Shown here: in pieces, positions 7,551-17,500 of the stretch
How the letters are laid out: each line of letters opens with the position of its first letter
How positions within the stretch are numbered: the stretch's first letter is position 1
Assembly: GCA_001552765.1 (NCBI GenBank)
Contig: KQ959392.1
Span: 16,271-54,187 of the forward strand
DNA: 37,917 nt
Reading direction: 5' to 3'
Origin: Bacteroidales bacterium KA00344
Lineage (GTDB): Bacteria > Bacteroidota > Bacteroidia > Bacteroidales > Bacteroidaceae
Translations under genes and position numbers: made by a program
Notes under the pieces: model-generated
Told to the model about the DNA's origin: nothing
What the model saw: the letters and a program-made list of their open reading frames with translations, nothing else
Databases searched by the model: none

Positions 7551-9831
7551 AGACAGGGTCTACATCATAGTATATTTGCAGTGATTTGTAATAGGGTTGC
7601 TGCATCATTTGTTGCTGCACTTGCCGCAAACGGTCTCGCACGGATTGTAGATTCACGCCGATTTCGAGTTTTACTACGATTTTCCTGATGCTCAAGGCTT
7701 TTACCCTTGCCACCGAAGGTTTGTCGGGCCCGAGTACGCGATCGCCAAAAAGTTGTCGTAGCTTGGCTCCCATTTCCTGTGCAGCCGCTTCTACCACAGG
7801 CTCTTGTCGGTGTTTCAGGAATACGTAAGTAAGGTGGTGAAACGGTGGATAATGAAACATTTTGCGTTCTTCGAGCAAATCGTTGTAGAAGTCATGGAAA
7901 TTGTTGTGCACCACTTGTTGTATGACGGGAAGCTCCGGACTCTTGGTCTGCAGAATCACAAGCCCGCGCTTCCCTTTTCTTCCGGCACGTCCACTCACCT
8001 GACTCATCATCATGAATGCGTGTTCATAGGCGCGAAAGTCGGGATAATTGAGCATCGAATCTGCGTCCAGGATGCCTACAACGGCTACATTTTCAAAGTC
8101 CAACCCCTTGCTGATCATCTGTGTACCAACCAGCACATTGGTCTTCCCTCGGCTGAAGTCGCCTATCAGTCGCTCGTAAGCATTGCGTGTGCGTGTGGTG
8201 TCGAGGTCCATGCGCGCCACACGGGCTTCGGGAAAAATGTCGCTCAGCAGGTCTTCTATTTTCTCCGTTCCGTATCCTCTCCCGCTGATATTCGGATTGT
8301 CGCAGTTGGGGCAAGATGAAGGCACGGTATAGGTAAATCCACAATAATGACACGTCAGCAGGTTGAGCCGCTTGTGATAAGTGAGCGACACATCACAGTT
8401 CTTGCATTTAGGCACCCATCCGCACACCCTACATTCAATCATCGGCGCAAACCCCCGTCGGTTTTGAAACAGAATTACCTGCTTGTTGTTCGACAAAGCT
8501 TCGCGCATGGCTGCCAACAGGGTAGGAGAGAAAGGTCCCGACATCATCTTTCTTCGGCGCAGGTCCTTGATGTTCACCACCCGAATCTCAGGTAGTTGGA
8601 TGCCTTGATAACGGGTTTTCAGTTCCACCAGTCCATACTTTCCCGTCTGTGCATTGTAGTAGCTTTCCATCGACGGTGTAGCCGTACCGAGTATGGTTTT
8701 AGCACCGAACATCTGTGCCATGACGATAGCCGTGCTTCGGGCATGATAGCGAGGAGACGGGTCCTGTTGCTTGAAATTGCTCTCATGTTCCTCGTCAATG
8801 ATGACCAGACCGAGATTCTGATAGGGTAGAAATACGGCTGAACGGGCACCTAAAATCACGTCGTAGGGATCTGTGGAGAGTTGTTTCCGCCAAATCTCAA
8901 CCCGTTCGGCATCGCTGTATTTGCTATGATAAATTCCCAGCCTATTACCAAACACACGTTGCAAACGGGAGGTGATTTGTACGGTCAGGGCTATTTCGGG
9001 CAGCAAGTACAACACCTGTTTGTGTTCGTTCAGGGCTTTTTCGATGAGATGAATATACAGTTCGGTCTTGCCGCTGGAGGTTACGCCATGAAGCAACACC
9101 ACGTTTTTTTTCATCATTTGTAGCAACACTTGGTTGTAGGCGTCTTGCTGGGGCTCAGTCAAAGGCTTGATCAGTTCGGGATGACAGCTGCCACCCTCAT
9201 TCAGCCGCCCCACTTCCCGTTCGTAGGTGTAGAGTATCTTGCGGTCGCACAGAGCTTTGATGATGGCTGCCGTACAGTGGCTCTCGTTGGCCAACTCCTC
9301 TTTGGTGATTTCTCTGATGGTTGCCGTAGGTTTGTCTCCATCGAGCGACTCCCAGTTTGTGAGTCCTAAAAAGCACGCTAACGCTTTCTGTTGTTTCACC
9401 GCACGCGCCATCGAATCAAAGGCGATACGCAGCGCCCTGCTGTTGCGAAAAGGCTCTGCAAGTCCCACGCAGGTCTCCATTTTGGGGCGATACCCTTCCT
9501 CTCTTTTCAATCCGGAAGGCAGGGCAGCCTTAAAAATATCGCCCAGAGGTGCCAGATAGTATGCACTCATCCATTGCCACAGACGCATTTGTTGTGGCAG
9601 CAACATTGGGCTGTCGTCGAGTACGGCAATCACAAACTTTACTTTTTCCTGTGACAACCCGTTGGTCGAATCGTGTGGCAGCCCCGTGCACATGGCTGTG
9701 TAGACTTTGCTCTTACCCAGAGGGACGAGCACGCGCACGCCCATAGCAACCCTTGCGGCCAATTCATCGGAGACCGCATAGGTGAAGGTTCCTTCCAGCG
9801 GAAGAGGTAATATGACGTCTATATATTTCAT
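7549..9831 (-). CDS. priA: Primosomal replication helicase PriA
   Basis: PriA recognises stalled or repaired replication forks and reloads the replicative helicase using its 3'-5' superfamily 2 helicase. The 760-residue protein has the N-terminal DNA-binding region (MKYIDVILPLPLEGTFTYAV). It then has Walker A GVTSSGKTE (Lys255), Walker B IIDEEHESNF (Asp346) and ATPSMESY. A zinc-binding insert with eight Cys runs from CRVCGWVPKCKNCDVS to SSCPNCD. The C-terminal helicase motifs include GTQMISKGLDFENV and SQVSGRAGRKGKRG. Length is normal for Bacteroidetes. The ATG at 9831 is preceded by a promoter-like element, and the BCCT gene ends 67 bases upstream. Confidence 0.96.
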   Translation of the reverse strand: MKYIDVILPLPLEGTFTYAVSDELAARVAMGVRVLVPLGKSKVYTAMCTGLPHDSTNGLSQEKVKFVIAVLDDSPMLLPQQMRLWQWMSAYYLAPLGDIFKAALPSGLKREEGYRPKMETCVGLAEPFRNSRALRIAFDSMARAVKQQKALACFLGLTNWESLDGDKPTATIREITKEELANESHCTAAIIKALCDRKILYTYEREVGRLNEGGSCHPELIKPLTEPQQDAYNQVLLQMMKKNVVLLHGVTSSGKTELYIHLIEKALNEHKQVLYLLPEIALTVQITSRLQRVFGNRLGIYHSKYSDAERVEIWRKQLSTDPYDVILGARSAVFLPYQNLGLVIIDEEHESNFKQQDPSPRYHARSTAIVMAQMFGAKTILGTATPSMESYYNAQTGKYGLVELKTRYQGIQLPEIRVVNIKDLRRRKMMSGPFSPTLLAAMREALSNNKQVILFQNRRGFAPMIECRVCGWVPKCKNCDVSLTYHKRLNLLTCHYCGFTYTVPSSCPNCDNPNISGRGYGTEKIEDLLSDIFPEARVARMDLDTTRTRNAYERLIGDFSRGKTNVLVGTQMISKGLDFENVAVVGILDADSMLNYPDFRAYEHAFMMMSQVSGRAGRKGKRGLVILQTKSPELPVIQQVVHNNFHDFYNDLLEERKMFHYPPFHHLTYVFLKHRQEPVVEAAAQEMGAKLRQLFGDRVLGPDKPSVARVKALSIRKIVVKLEIGVNLQSVRDRLRQVQQQMMQQPYYKSLQIYYDVDPV

Positions 9832-9842
9832 TGCGTGAGATG

Positions 9843-9873
9843 CAAAGTAACCTAAAAGAAATCAAATTACCAA
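9843..9873 (-). promoter_or_regulatory. priA: Probable priA promoter
   Basis: On the minus strand TTG (9871-9873) is followed after 20 bases by TTACTTTG (9843-9850), one base off the TAnnTTTG consensus. The predicted start lies only a few bases before the ATG at 9831, so the mRNA would be nearly leaderless. Confidence 0.4.
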
Positions 9874-9898
9874 GAAAATCGAGTTGAATAATCTGTTT

Positions 9899-11911
9899 CT
9901 AATTGCTGTGGTATTTCTTTTTGTCTACAAACATCATGGCTTTCTGCTCGTCAGCCACTAAGGTGATGTAACGCTCATATTCTCTCAGCACGTCGGCAAT
10001 GAGTTCGTCTTTGCTCAGATACTGAATATCGTAGCCCGACCGCCCGTCGCTGTAATAGGTCACCGGCACATAATGGGTGTCCGAGTCCACATCAGGTGTG
10101 TTGTCATCATCGATGAGATAGTCGGATATGTTTTGTCGCTCCACGTTCACCCCATACCTGAAGTTTTGTATGCGGTCGTGGGGAATACGCAGTTCCAATG
10201 ACAGTTTGCCACGTGTCCCGGCGATGATTTTGGCATCGATACCGTTCTTCGCAAATTCCTCCTGCAGTTCTTCGAAGGCCGGCCGCACTTTCTCTGTAAA
10301 GAATTGCTGCACACCGGTCTTCTGCGAGAAGGTGATGATTTGCCCCAACCGTTTTTTCCAAGAACTTCCGTCCCAGTTGCGACTGCCGTAGGGAATCTTG
10401 ATGCTGTAGTATAACACATCGGTGTGAACGGCCCGTATCAGTCCGAAGCAGAGCAGCACCATGATCAATCCAAAAGGCAAAGCCGAAATCAGCGTCATGG
10501 CTTGCAACGAGCCAAGTCCGCCCGCATAGAGCAGTGCTATGGCAATGAGGGCAAGCAAAGTGCCCCAGAAAACGTTTTGCCAGGCCGGAGTGTTGGGCTT
10601 ATTTCCCGAAGAAATACTGTTCATTACCAATATTCCGGAGTCGGCAGAAGTCACGAAGAACACTGCAATCATCATCAGGGTGACTATACATAACGGTTTG
10701 GCCAGCGGGAAATATTCCAGGAACGTGAACAACAGCACGTCCGGGTTGTCGGCAACAGCAGACAGTGCACCATGCGCAATATGGGTGTCTATGTATATGG
10801 CACCATTTCCAAAGACCGTCATCCATAGGAAGATGAACAACGAGGGTACGAGCAGCACAGCCAATACATACTCGCGGATGGTACGCCCCTTAGAGATGCG
10901 GGCGATGAAAAGTCCTACGAAGGGCGACCAACTGATCCACCAGGCCCAGTACATCACCGTCCAGTTGGTAAACCATCTTTGTCCGTCTGCCTCGAAGGCG
11001 AAGGTGTTAAAGGTGAGGTCTGCAAAACGGTTGATGTAATGCCCTATACCCTCGCTGAAAGCACTCAGCAGAAAGGTTGTGGGGCCCAAAGCCAATATAA
11101 AGACGAGTAGCAGGATGGCCAGCGTGAGATTGATCTCACTCAGTCGTTTCACACCCTTGCTCACACCAGCCACGGCAGAGCCAATGGCCACTGAACTGAC
11201 CACAATGATAATGATGCTCTGAAACAGGAAATTTGATTCGCTGACTATACCTAAATGCACCAAACCGGCATTCAACTGCACCACGCCGAATCCCAAAGAA
11301 GTGGCCACCCCAAAAAACGTGCTCACCAGTGCAAACACGTCTACCGTATGCCCAATGGGACCGTTGATGCGGTCTTTGATGAGGGGGTACAGTCCGCTGC
11401 GGATAGACAGCGGCATCTTATAGCGAAAAGAAAAGTAGGCCAGGATGAGTCCCAATATGGCATATACACTCCATGCGTGCAAGCCCCAGTGAAAAAAGGT
11501 GGCCATTTGGGCTTCTTTAGCCGGGTTGGCTACTGTCGGGAGAGCCGGATTCACATAATGAGACATGGGCTCGGCCACGCCAAAATACATCAGTCCGATA
11601 CCCATGCCGGCAGCAAAAAGCATCGCAATCCATGAGAAAAAACTGTATTGTGGGGTTGAATTGTCGGCACCGAGCCTGATGTTGCCAATCTTGCTGAACG
11701 CCAGTACAAACAGGAGGATGAGGAAAAAGGACATCAACAGAATGTACAGCCAGCTGAGATTGGTGTAGATCCAATCTTGGATAACATTTAGTGCGCTCCC
11801 AATTTGGTTGGGAAACAACGCGCAAAGGAGAGTGAGCGAAAATAAGACGATGAGGCCGGGAAGGGCCACGCTACGTGTAAGGGTTGTTTTGTTTATTGAA
11901 AATAATGACAT
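9899..11911 (-). CDS. BCCT-family choline/glycine betaine transporter, BetT-like
   Basis: The 670-residue inner-membrane protein has 12 hydrophobic segments in its first ~500 residues. BCCT signatures include the Gly-rich GMGIGLMYFGVAEP (from residue 102) and the Trp-rich WAWWISWSPFVGLFIARISKGRT. A hydrophilic cytoplasmic tail of about 150 residues follows, as in the proton-driven choline transporter BetT (about 670 residues). Osmolyte uptake is the likely role; choline versus betaine cannot be settled here. I start at the ATG at 11911 (MSLFSINKTT). An in-frame TTG at 11989 would add 26 residues, but it coincides with the predicted -7 promoter element. No betaine-synthesis genes are adjacent. 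It diverges from the DUF389 gene. Confidence 0.9.
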   Translation of the reverse strand: MSLFSINKTTLTRSVALPGLIVLFSLTLLCALFPNQIGSALNVIQDWIYTNLSWLYILLMSFFLILLFVLAFSKIGNIRLGADNSTPQYSFFSWIAMLFAAGMGIGLMYFGVAEPMSHYVNPALPTVANPAKEAQMATFFHWGLHAWSVYAILGLILAYFSFRYKMPLSIRSGLYPLIKDRINGPIGHTVDVFALVSTFFGVATSLGFGVVQLNAGLVHLGIVSESNFLFQSIIIIVVSSVAIGSAVAGVSKGVKRLSEINLTLAILLLVFILALGPTTFLLSAFSEGIGHYINRFADLTFNTFAFEADGQRWFTNWTVMYWAWWISWSPFVGLFIARISKGRTIREYVLAVLLVPSLFIFLWMTVFGNGAIYIDTHIAHGALSAVADNPDVLLFTFLEYFPLAKPLCIVTLMMIAVFFVTSADSGILVMNSISSGNKPNTPAWQNVFWGTLLALIAIALLYAGGLGSLQAMTLISALPFGLIMVLLCFGLIRAVHTDVLYYSIKIPYGSRNWDGSSWKKRLGQIITFSQKTGVQQFFTEKVRPAFEELQEEFAKNGIDAKIIAGTRGKLSLELRIPHDRIQNFRYGVNVERQNISDYLIDDDNTPDVDSDTHYVPVTYYSDGRSGYDIQYLSKDELIADVLREYERYITLVADEQKAMMFVDKKKYHSN

Positions 11912-11986
11912 AAAATGTTTTTTTTGTGAACAAAAATAACATTGCAAGAAATCAACAAATGGCAATCTCTCACAATGTGTTCCGTG

Positions 11987-11994
11987 CAAAGGTA
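11987..11994 (-). promoter_or_regulatory. -7 promoter element for the BCCT transporter
   Basis: On the minus strand this reads TACCTTTG, an exact TAnnTTTG match. No clear -33 TTTG is seen. Transcription would begin near 11981, giving a leader of about 70 bases to the ATG at 11911. Confidence 0.5.
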
Positions 11995-12200
11995 CAAAAA
12001 AAATATCATAAATCGAGCCGTTAGCCTGCTTAAAAGTGTGTTTGGTGTCAATCTGTAAGTGCAGAATCTATGCCTTTTGCTGTGAGCAATCAACAATGTT
12101 ATAACGCTAACAGCCAAGATATCAGACGCGCGTTTCCGATGGAGAACATATCGATAAGGCTGTGCCTAATGAAGAATATATCAAAAACTTTGTGTAAACC

Positions 12201-12231
12201 TTTGTGGACTTCCGGAAAAGACGTAACTTTG
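12201..12231 (+). promoter_or_regulatory. Consensus promoter of the DUF389 gene
   Basis: TTTG (12201-12204), 19 bases, TAACTTTG (12224-12231): an exact match to the Bacteroidetes consensus. The transcript should begin near 12238, only about a dozen bases before the ATG at 12250. This rules out the longer reading frame that opens at 12070. Confidence 0.7.
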
Positions 12232-12249
12232 AAAACAAAGAGTAAAATT

Positions 12250-13593
12250 ATGGAACAACACGAATCCTTGTGGCAGGTTTTTAAGGGATACTTTAATGCC
12301 CTGCCTGATAAAGAAAACGAAGAGGAGATCATTGAGCAGGTCAAACAGGGCATTGTTTTTCACGGATCTAATCTCTGGGTACTTATTTTTGCTATATTTG
12401 TGGCTTCGCTGGGGCTCAATGTCAATTCTACGGCTGTCATTATCGGCGCCATGCTCATCTCCCCTTTGATGGGACCTATCATTGGTGTGGGCTTTGGCAT
12501 AGGCATCATAGATTTGGAATTGCTCAGGCGGTCGTTCAAGAACTTTGCGATTTCCACGTTTATCAGTGTGGTCACGGCCACGCTCTATTTCACGCTCTCA
12601 CCCATCACTGAAGCCCAATCGGAGTTGTTGGCCCGCACCTCGCCAACGCTTTACGACGTGTTGATAGCTCTCTGCGGTGGTGCAGCAGGCATTATCGCCA
12701 TATCCACCAAGGACAAAGGAAATGTGATTCCGGGTGTAGCCATCGCCACGGCACTCATGCCTCCGCTCTGTACGGCGGGCTATGGCATCGCTATGGGCAA
12801 CCTTGCTTACTTTTTAGGGGCACTCTATTTGTATTTTATCAACACCGTCTTTATTTGCGCTGCCACCTTTGTTGGGGTGCGTATGTTGAAGTTCAGGCAG
12901 AAGCAGTTTGTTGATGCTCTCCGGATGAAACGTGTCAAACTCTCTATTATCATCATTGTGGTGATCACCATGATACCTGCCACTTATATGACGATAGGCA
13001 TCATTAAGCGTAGCTTTATGGAGAGCAATGTATTGAAATTCGTGAAGACGGAGTTAAATTTCAAAGGTACGCAAATCATCTCTCATGATTTGGACAAGGA
13101 AACCAAGAGCCTCAACATCGTGGCGGTAGGGAGAAACATTCTGCCCAAATCCATTGAACAGGCAAGCAAACAGATGCAGGCATACAAACTGGGAGATTAT
13201 AAACTAAACGTTATTCAGGGTTCTCTTTCTGACAGTACGTTGGTGACTCACATGCTCCAGAACGTTGCGTCGAAAGCAGAAAGTTCCAACCAGAATCTGG
13301 TGGAGCAGGTGGCCGAAGTGCAGCGACTTGAAGACAGAGTGAAGAAATATACGGTTTATGAAACCCTGAGTGGTGAATTGAGAGGCGAAATCAAGACCCT
13401 TTGGCCTGCAGTGTACAGTCTAAGTCTTTCTTCTGTTGTAGAAAGCAGCATGGATTCTGTCGCTACTAAAAAATATGTGGTGGCAGTTGCCGGATGTCGT
13501 CAGCCGCTTCTCGGTGCTAATCGTCAGCGCTTCCAACAGTGGTTGAAGGCACGTGCGCAGGCCGACAGCGTGAGACTGATCATTACCCGATAG
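12250..13593 (+). CDS. DUF389 domain-containing membrane protein
   Basis: The 447-residue inner-membrane protein has a short acidic N terminus (DKENEEEIIEQV). The DUF389 core follows, with Gly-rich membrane segments: NSTAVIIGAMLISPLMGPIIGVGFG, read in parts as IIGAMLISPLMGP and IIGVGFGIG, then CGGAAGIIAI and AIATALMPPLCTAGYG. The C-terminal ~170 residues are soluble and contain a coiled-coil-like stretch (NLVEQVAEVQRLEDRVKKY). The family has no firmly assigned function. A consensus promoter ends 18 bases upstream of the ATG at 12250, so I reject the extra 60 in-frame codons upstream. It is monocistronic: a long gene-free stretch follows. Confidence 0.88.
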   Translation: MEQHESLWQVFKGYFNALPDKENEEEIIEQVKQGIVFHGSNLWVLIFAIFVASLGLNVNSTAVIIGAMLISPLMGPIIGVGFGIGIIDLELLRRSFKNFAISTFISVVTATLYFTLSPITEAQSELLARTSPTLYDVLIALCGGAAGIIAISTKDKGNVIPGVAIATALMPPLCTAGYGIAMGNLAYFLGALYLYFINTVFICAATFVGVRMLKFRQKQFVDALRMKRVKLSIIIIVVITMIPATYMTIGIIKRSFMESNVLKFVKTELNFKGTQIISHDLDKETKSLNIVAVGRNILPKSIEQASKQMQAYKLGDYKLNVIQGSLSDSTLVTHMLQNVASKAESSNQNLVEQVAEVQRLEDRVKKYTVYETLSGELRGEIKTLWPAVYSLSLSSVVESSMDSVATKKYVVAVAGCRQPLLGANRQRFQQWLKARAQADSVRLIITR

Positions 13594-13847
13594 TCTTCGA
13601 GGGGGATGGAACGATTCATCCTGCTGCCGAAAAGAATATGTGAAGATGGTGGCTTGGCGGTGAGATAGGCTGCGCCGTGTCGGCTGTTTTACGAAAATAA
13701 AGTTTTTTGGGGAATTGTGGTTGAAGGACGAATGTTACCTTTATCTACAATTCCTTTTTATCATTTTTGGGGATCTGGAATTGGTATTTTTTATTAACAA
13801 AGTTGCCTTTAAATTTTGCGTATTCAAAAATAATTTTGCTGTCATTT
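13594..13847. other. Gene-free stretch after the DUF389 gene
   Basis: No credible reading frame is seen. A weak imperfect hairpin (GGATG/CATCC near 13605-13622) follows the stop codon without a T run. From about 13,690 the sequence becomes A/T-rich and runs into the interspersed repeat at 13848. The repeat may begin earlier than I mark it, because AAATTTTGCGTATTC at about 13811 resembles sequence near the other copy. Confidence 0.5.
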
Positions 13848-14152
13848 GAAATACGCGAAATTGGCGAAAGTTTATAGTTACTTGATAGTCACTGAGTTAT
13901 GATTTGATGCTCAGGCGACTCCATTTTCGTTGTCTGCGATTACATATCGAATGGCAGGATGAAAGAGCCTTAACCGCAAGACGGATAGGCTTCTTTCGCG
14001 GTGTCGTTAGGGCTTTGTCATACTGCGATTAAGGCTTCGTCATGATATGGCAGAACAAAAAAACCATATTCGGAGCTGTTTTTGAGCAGAACGGACGGAT
14101 ATCAAGGGCGAAAGCATAGCCCTTTTTCTTCTAAATGGGCGGAAAATAATCG
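13848..14152 (+). repeat. Interspersed ~300-bp intergenic repeat, copy A
   Basis: This non-coding stretch aligns, with gaps, to the reverse complement of 37582-37856. Shared blocks appear in the same order: GAAATACGCGAAA (other copy GAAATATGCGAAAA), GTCTGCGATTACATA (other copy GTCTGCGATTGCATA), a cluster of 17-base core units, and CATAGCCCTTTTT. The core is close to GCGGTTAAGGCTTTGTC. It occurs here inverted at 13961-13977 and direct at 14004-14020 and 14025-14042. No transposase is encoded, so it may be a MITE- or REP-like element or a structured RNA. Confidence 0.6.
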
Positions 14153-14172
14153 AAGAAAAAAGGTAAAAATAA

Positions 14173-14200
14173 GTGAAGAATGGAGAGTGAAGAATGGAGA
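14173..14200 (+). repeat. Perfect 14-base tandem duplication
   Basis: GTGAAGAATGGAGA occurs twice back to back (14173-14186 and 14187-14200). It lies at the edge of the interspersed repeat and outside any gene. Such short arrays can change copy number by slippage. Confidence 0.8.
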
Positions 14201-14269
14201 GCAAACGTTTGGGTACTTCTGTCACAATCGGATATTTAAAGATGAGGCAAGTGGACAGTTTACATCGAA

Positions 14270-14307
14270 AAACAGATTCGGACGAGACATCACTTCCCGC
14301 CCGAATC
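14270..14307 (-). terminator. Terminator after the 60-residue protein gene
   Basis: On the minus strand GATTCGG (14301-14307) pairs with CCGAATC (14275-14281), extended by a G-U pair and CG pairs. The stem is followed by TGTTTTTCG. It lies 34 bases past the stop codon at 14341 and would end the transcript carrying the secreted protein and the small protein. Confidence 0.65.
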
Positions 14308-14340
14308 ATTCTTACCTAACTCAAAAACAGTGAGGAGAGT

Positions 14341-14523
14341 TTAGTATTCTTCGTCCCAAACATTGTGTTGGGACTGATAGAGATGTTCTTCGAACAAATC
14401 TTCGTTTTCCACTTCAAAGTCATATTTTTTGCTGTCTGCATGATTCAGGCTTTCTCCTATCATGAGATCGCCGCAATCAGCCTTGATGATTGCCGTATTA
14501 GGAATTATATATTGTTTTTTCAT
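14341..14523 (-). CDS. Small acidic protein, 60 residues, unknown function
   Basis: This ORF encodes 60 residues with a basic start (MKKQYIIPNTAIIK), then a short LMIGESLN segment, an acidic middle (DFEVENEDLFEEH) and the C terminus NVWDEEY. There is no classical signal peptide. I have an impression of many short Bacteroidales proteins opening with M-K-K-x-Y-I-x-P and ending in an acidic Trp-Asp motif, with no known function; that is memory and was not checked. It starts 17 bases after the stop of the large secreted protein, and a terminator follows, so it is the last gene of that transcript. It may be a partner, a processed peptide or a regulator of that protein; nothing in the sequence decides this. 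Confidence 0.6.
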   Translation of the reverse strand: MKKQYIIPNTAIIKADCGDLMIGESLNHADSKKYDFEVENEDLFEEHLYQSQHNVWDEEY

Positions 14524-14540
14524 GACTCAATCCTCCACTG

Positions 14541-17500
14541 TTATTTTACGATAATTTTCTTTCCGTTCACTACATATATGCCTGCTGCCAAAGGAACAAT
14601 TATTGTTTCGCCGGCATTCATCTGCAGCCGGTTCAGGGTCATGCCGTTTATGGCAACGATTTCCACAGCCGTGTTCTCGTTGGCCCTGACCTGAAGAGCT
14701 CTGCGAAGAGCGTTCAGCGTCATGCTTCGATCGCCGGTTTCTAGATCTCTAATGTCGGTGATGCTGTTGTCCTTCTCACCAATGCATACATCGAAGGCGG
14801 TCATTGTCTTGGCACCGGCTCCGCCGTTAAAGCTGTAGTAAGTGCGGAACGGATAAACATAGAGATATTCATGTTCAGGAAGAAGATTCTTGGAGTTGAG
14901 GAACATATTGCGGGCGAAGTAGAAGTTCTTCAGGTTCTTATTCAGTTTCCTGCCGGAATATGAGCCATGGTTGGTGAAGGTGTAACTTGCGCCGAGAATA
15001 GTTCCTGTTGCCGTTTCTCCCTCAAACTCATAGGATGCAGCATCCATCGTGCTGCCCTTGGTAGCCATGATGTCGGACCCGTATTGGGTTGCGACGAACG
15101 AAATTTCTTCGTCTTCAGGCGCTTGAGTCACCTCGACCATATAGGGAACGTTAGCCATGGTGGTGCCTTCGGTCAGCGGAGTGAAGTAGGCCTTGCCCAT
15201 ATAGTCCTTTGGCGAATTGTATTCGTCGTCCAGAGTCAAGCAGTTGCCAGCTGTCATTTGAGCCACTTTGAAGGCACACTTGCCGTCTTTGTTGGTATGG
15301 ATGCCTTGAACATCGACAGTCAAGGTAAACGGCAGGACCACTGTGGCGTGAGCTGCTTTACCGTTCTTGGGAACTGTGATTTTACGGGTGTACGTAGCAT
15401 AGTTCTCTGCCGGTACGGTGATTTTGTAGGGTGCGTAGAACGGCTGCTTGTCGGTAATCACGATATTCTTGCATGCGCGGTAGTCGCCGCTGGCAGTTTT
15501 TTGGATATAGTTGTCCTCGCAGTAGGAAGTGCGTTCGGGGAAATAGATCAGACAGTTGGGGTTGAGTAAAGCCTTCATCTCGTTCATCTCATTCTTATTT
15601 GGAATGTGGATGGAGTAGAGGTTGGTGTAGTCGAGACAGAGCACTTGTTGCCCTGTTGCACCAACACCTTCAATACCTTTCTTTTCGTTTCCATACAGTT
15701 CGTCTATGAGGGCCTGTTTCATCATCGGTACGGTGAGATAAGCGTTGCCACTCGGAATTTCCTCTTTAGTTTCTGCATCAAGGGCTTTGAACACACCGCC
15801 ATACATGGGTAGCTCGGCATCCTGTCCGTCTTTTTCGTAGCAGGTGGCATCATAGATTTTGGTCAGATTACACTTGGCGATATAGTCTTTTACTATTAAG
15901 GTCAGATCCAACAGATAATAGGCAAAATAACGATGCTCCATGCCCGTAGTGGGTGCTACGTTCCATCGTGTCTCATCGCCGGTAAATAGGTAGCAAGGTT
16001 TTGATTCGTTGACTGCAAGTACGATGTTGTCTGTGAAGGTGCCGCCCTGCGTCCCATATAATGCATCGGAATATGGGTATTCTTCCAAGGTGGTGGATGC
16101 TGCGCTTGTGTTGGTGTTGCTCAGCCGGTCGATGTTGCTGAATTTGAAGGCTTGGTTGCCGCAGTGAGCCGTATGGTTCTTGTCGATCTCAAGCTCATTT
16201 CCGGAAGTTTCATATTGTTTGCCATCCCCATACTTGAGATTATACGGAGACTTCACGAAGAAGTAGCGTGCGTTACCATCGCCGTTGGTATAGCTGTTGT
16301 CTCCATATTTGCTATGAAGTCCTTCAAACGTAAACCGACACTTCTGCTCTCCTCCACCAAAGAAGTCTTTGGGGACGTAGAAGGTGAATGCTCCTCCCGA
16401 TACTTGGAAGTCGTTGCTGGTGAACTGCTGCATCAGGGTGGGACCATTGTCGATGAGAGAATGACAGATGATATCCATTGTGTTGATATAGGGGTTTAGA
16501 CATTCGAGTGTCAACTCGAAGGTGACGAGTGCTCTCGCATTGCCCTCCAATCCTTGAACCGTGAATTTGATGGCATCGTTGTTCATATTTTCCAACACAA
16601 CTTCTCCTCTTTTGCCATTGGCAACGTTTACCGTCCGGTATACGGTGTTCTTATCTGTGCTGTAAACCTTTAAGGTATAGCCATTATTGCCTGATGAAGT
16701 CGCTGCGCTGTATTTCAATTTTGCTCCAACAATTCTGTATCCTAATGGAATCACTTTTCCGTCTTGCGTTGTTGCAGATGTAGGTGTTTCTACATAATAG
16801 GTGTTGTTTCCCAAGATATATTGATTACGCGAAGCCCGAATGGAACCTGCACCGGCGGTTTCGGGTAGTTTGCCGCCTACGACAGCATCTTCTTGATATA
16901 AATAGTTCTTGGCGGTCAGATCCTTTACCTTTCTGTAGTCGTAGCTATAAAATGTTTTCCCATTTTTCGTATTGGGTTTGATGGGACCCAGATCGAGCCG
17001 GCTGGTTGAAAAATTTGCTTCCACCACGTTCACGCCACTTGGAATGGCAACATTCGGTGCGACTTGTGCATTAAAATCGCCTTCGGCCGCGAAGTAGAGC
17101 TCACACGACTTGATGGTAGCGGCATAAAACTCATTGAATCTACGAAAGAAATAGAAGTATAGATTGTTACCCATGTCTGTCTCACTTTGACTGGTGCGCT
17201 CAATAACATATTCTTTTGTATCATTTTTCCCGTACATTAACTCCGTTTGTGCCTTTGGGGAACTGTAATTAAAATCACGTCCTGTTTCAAACAGCTGTTT
17301 GGAATTGCTCTTAATCCTCATACCGTGGAATGTCGTGCTGTTTTTGTTGTTCAGCAAGACAATGCGGTAACCGGTAAAGCGATAACCCTTGGGCAATGAG
17401 ATGTTCAGGTATGTTGTGACAGAGGCTCCTCCACAAATAACATAACGGTTGGACGCTTCATCCAAAATAATGTTACCTGCAGGATCTTTCAACATACCAC

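Noticed and set aside
12070..12249. 60-codon N-terminal extension of the DUF389 protein
   Set aside because: A consensus promoter at 12201-12231 lies inside it, so the transcript starts downstream.
13848..14043. CRISPR-like array suggested by repeated 17-base units
   Set aside because: Units are few, diverged, irregularly spaced and in both orientations, and no cas gene is present.
14082..14333. 83-codon plus-strand frame in the gap after the DUF389 gene
   Set aside because: It runs through the interspersed repeat, a tandem duplication and a terminator hairpin, and its peptide looks random.
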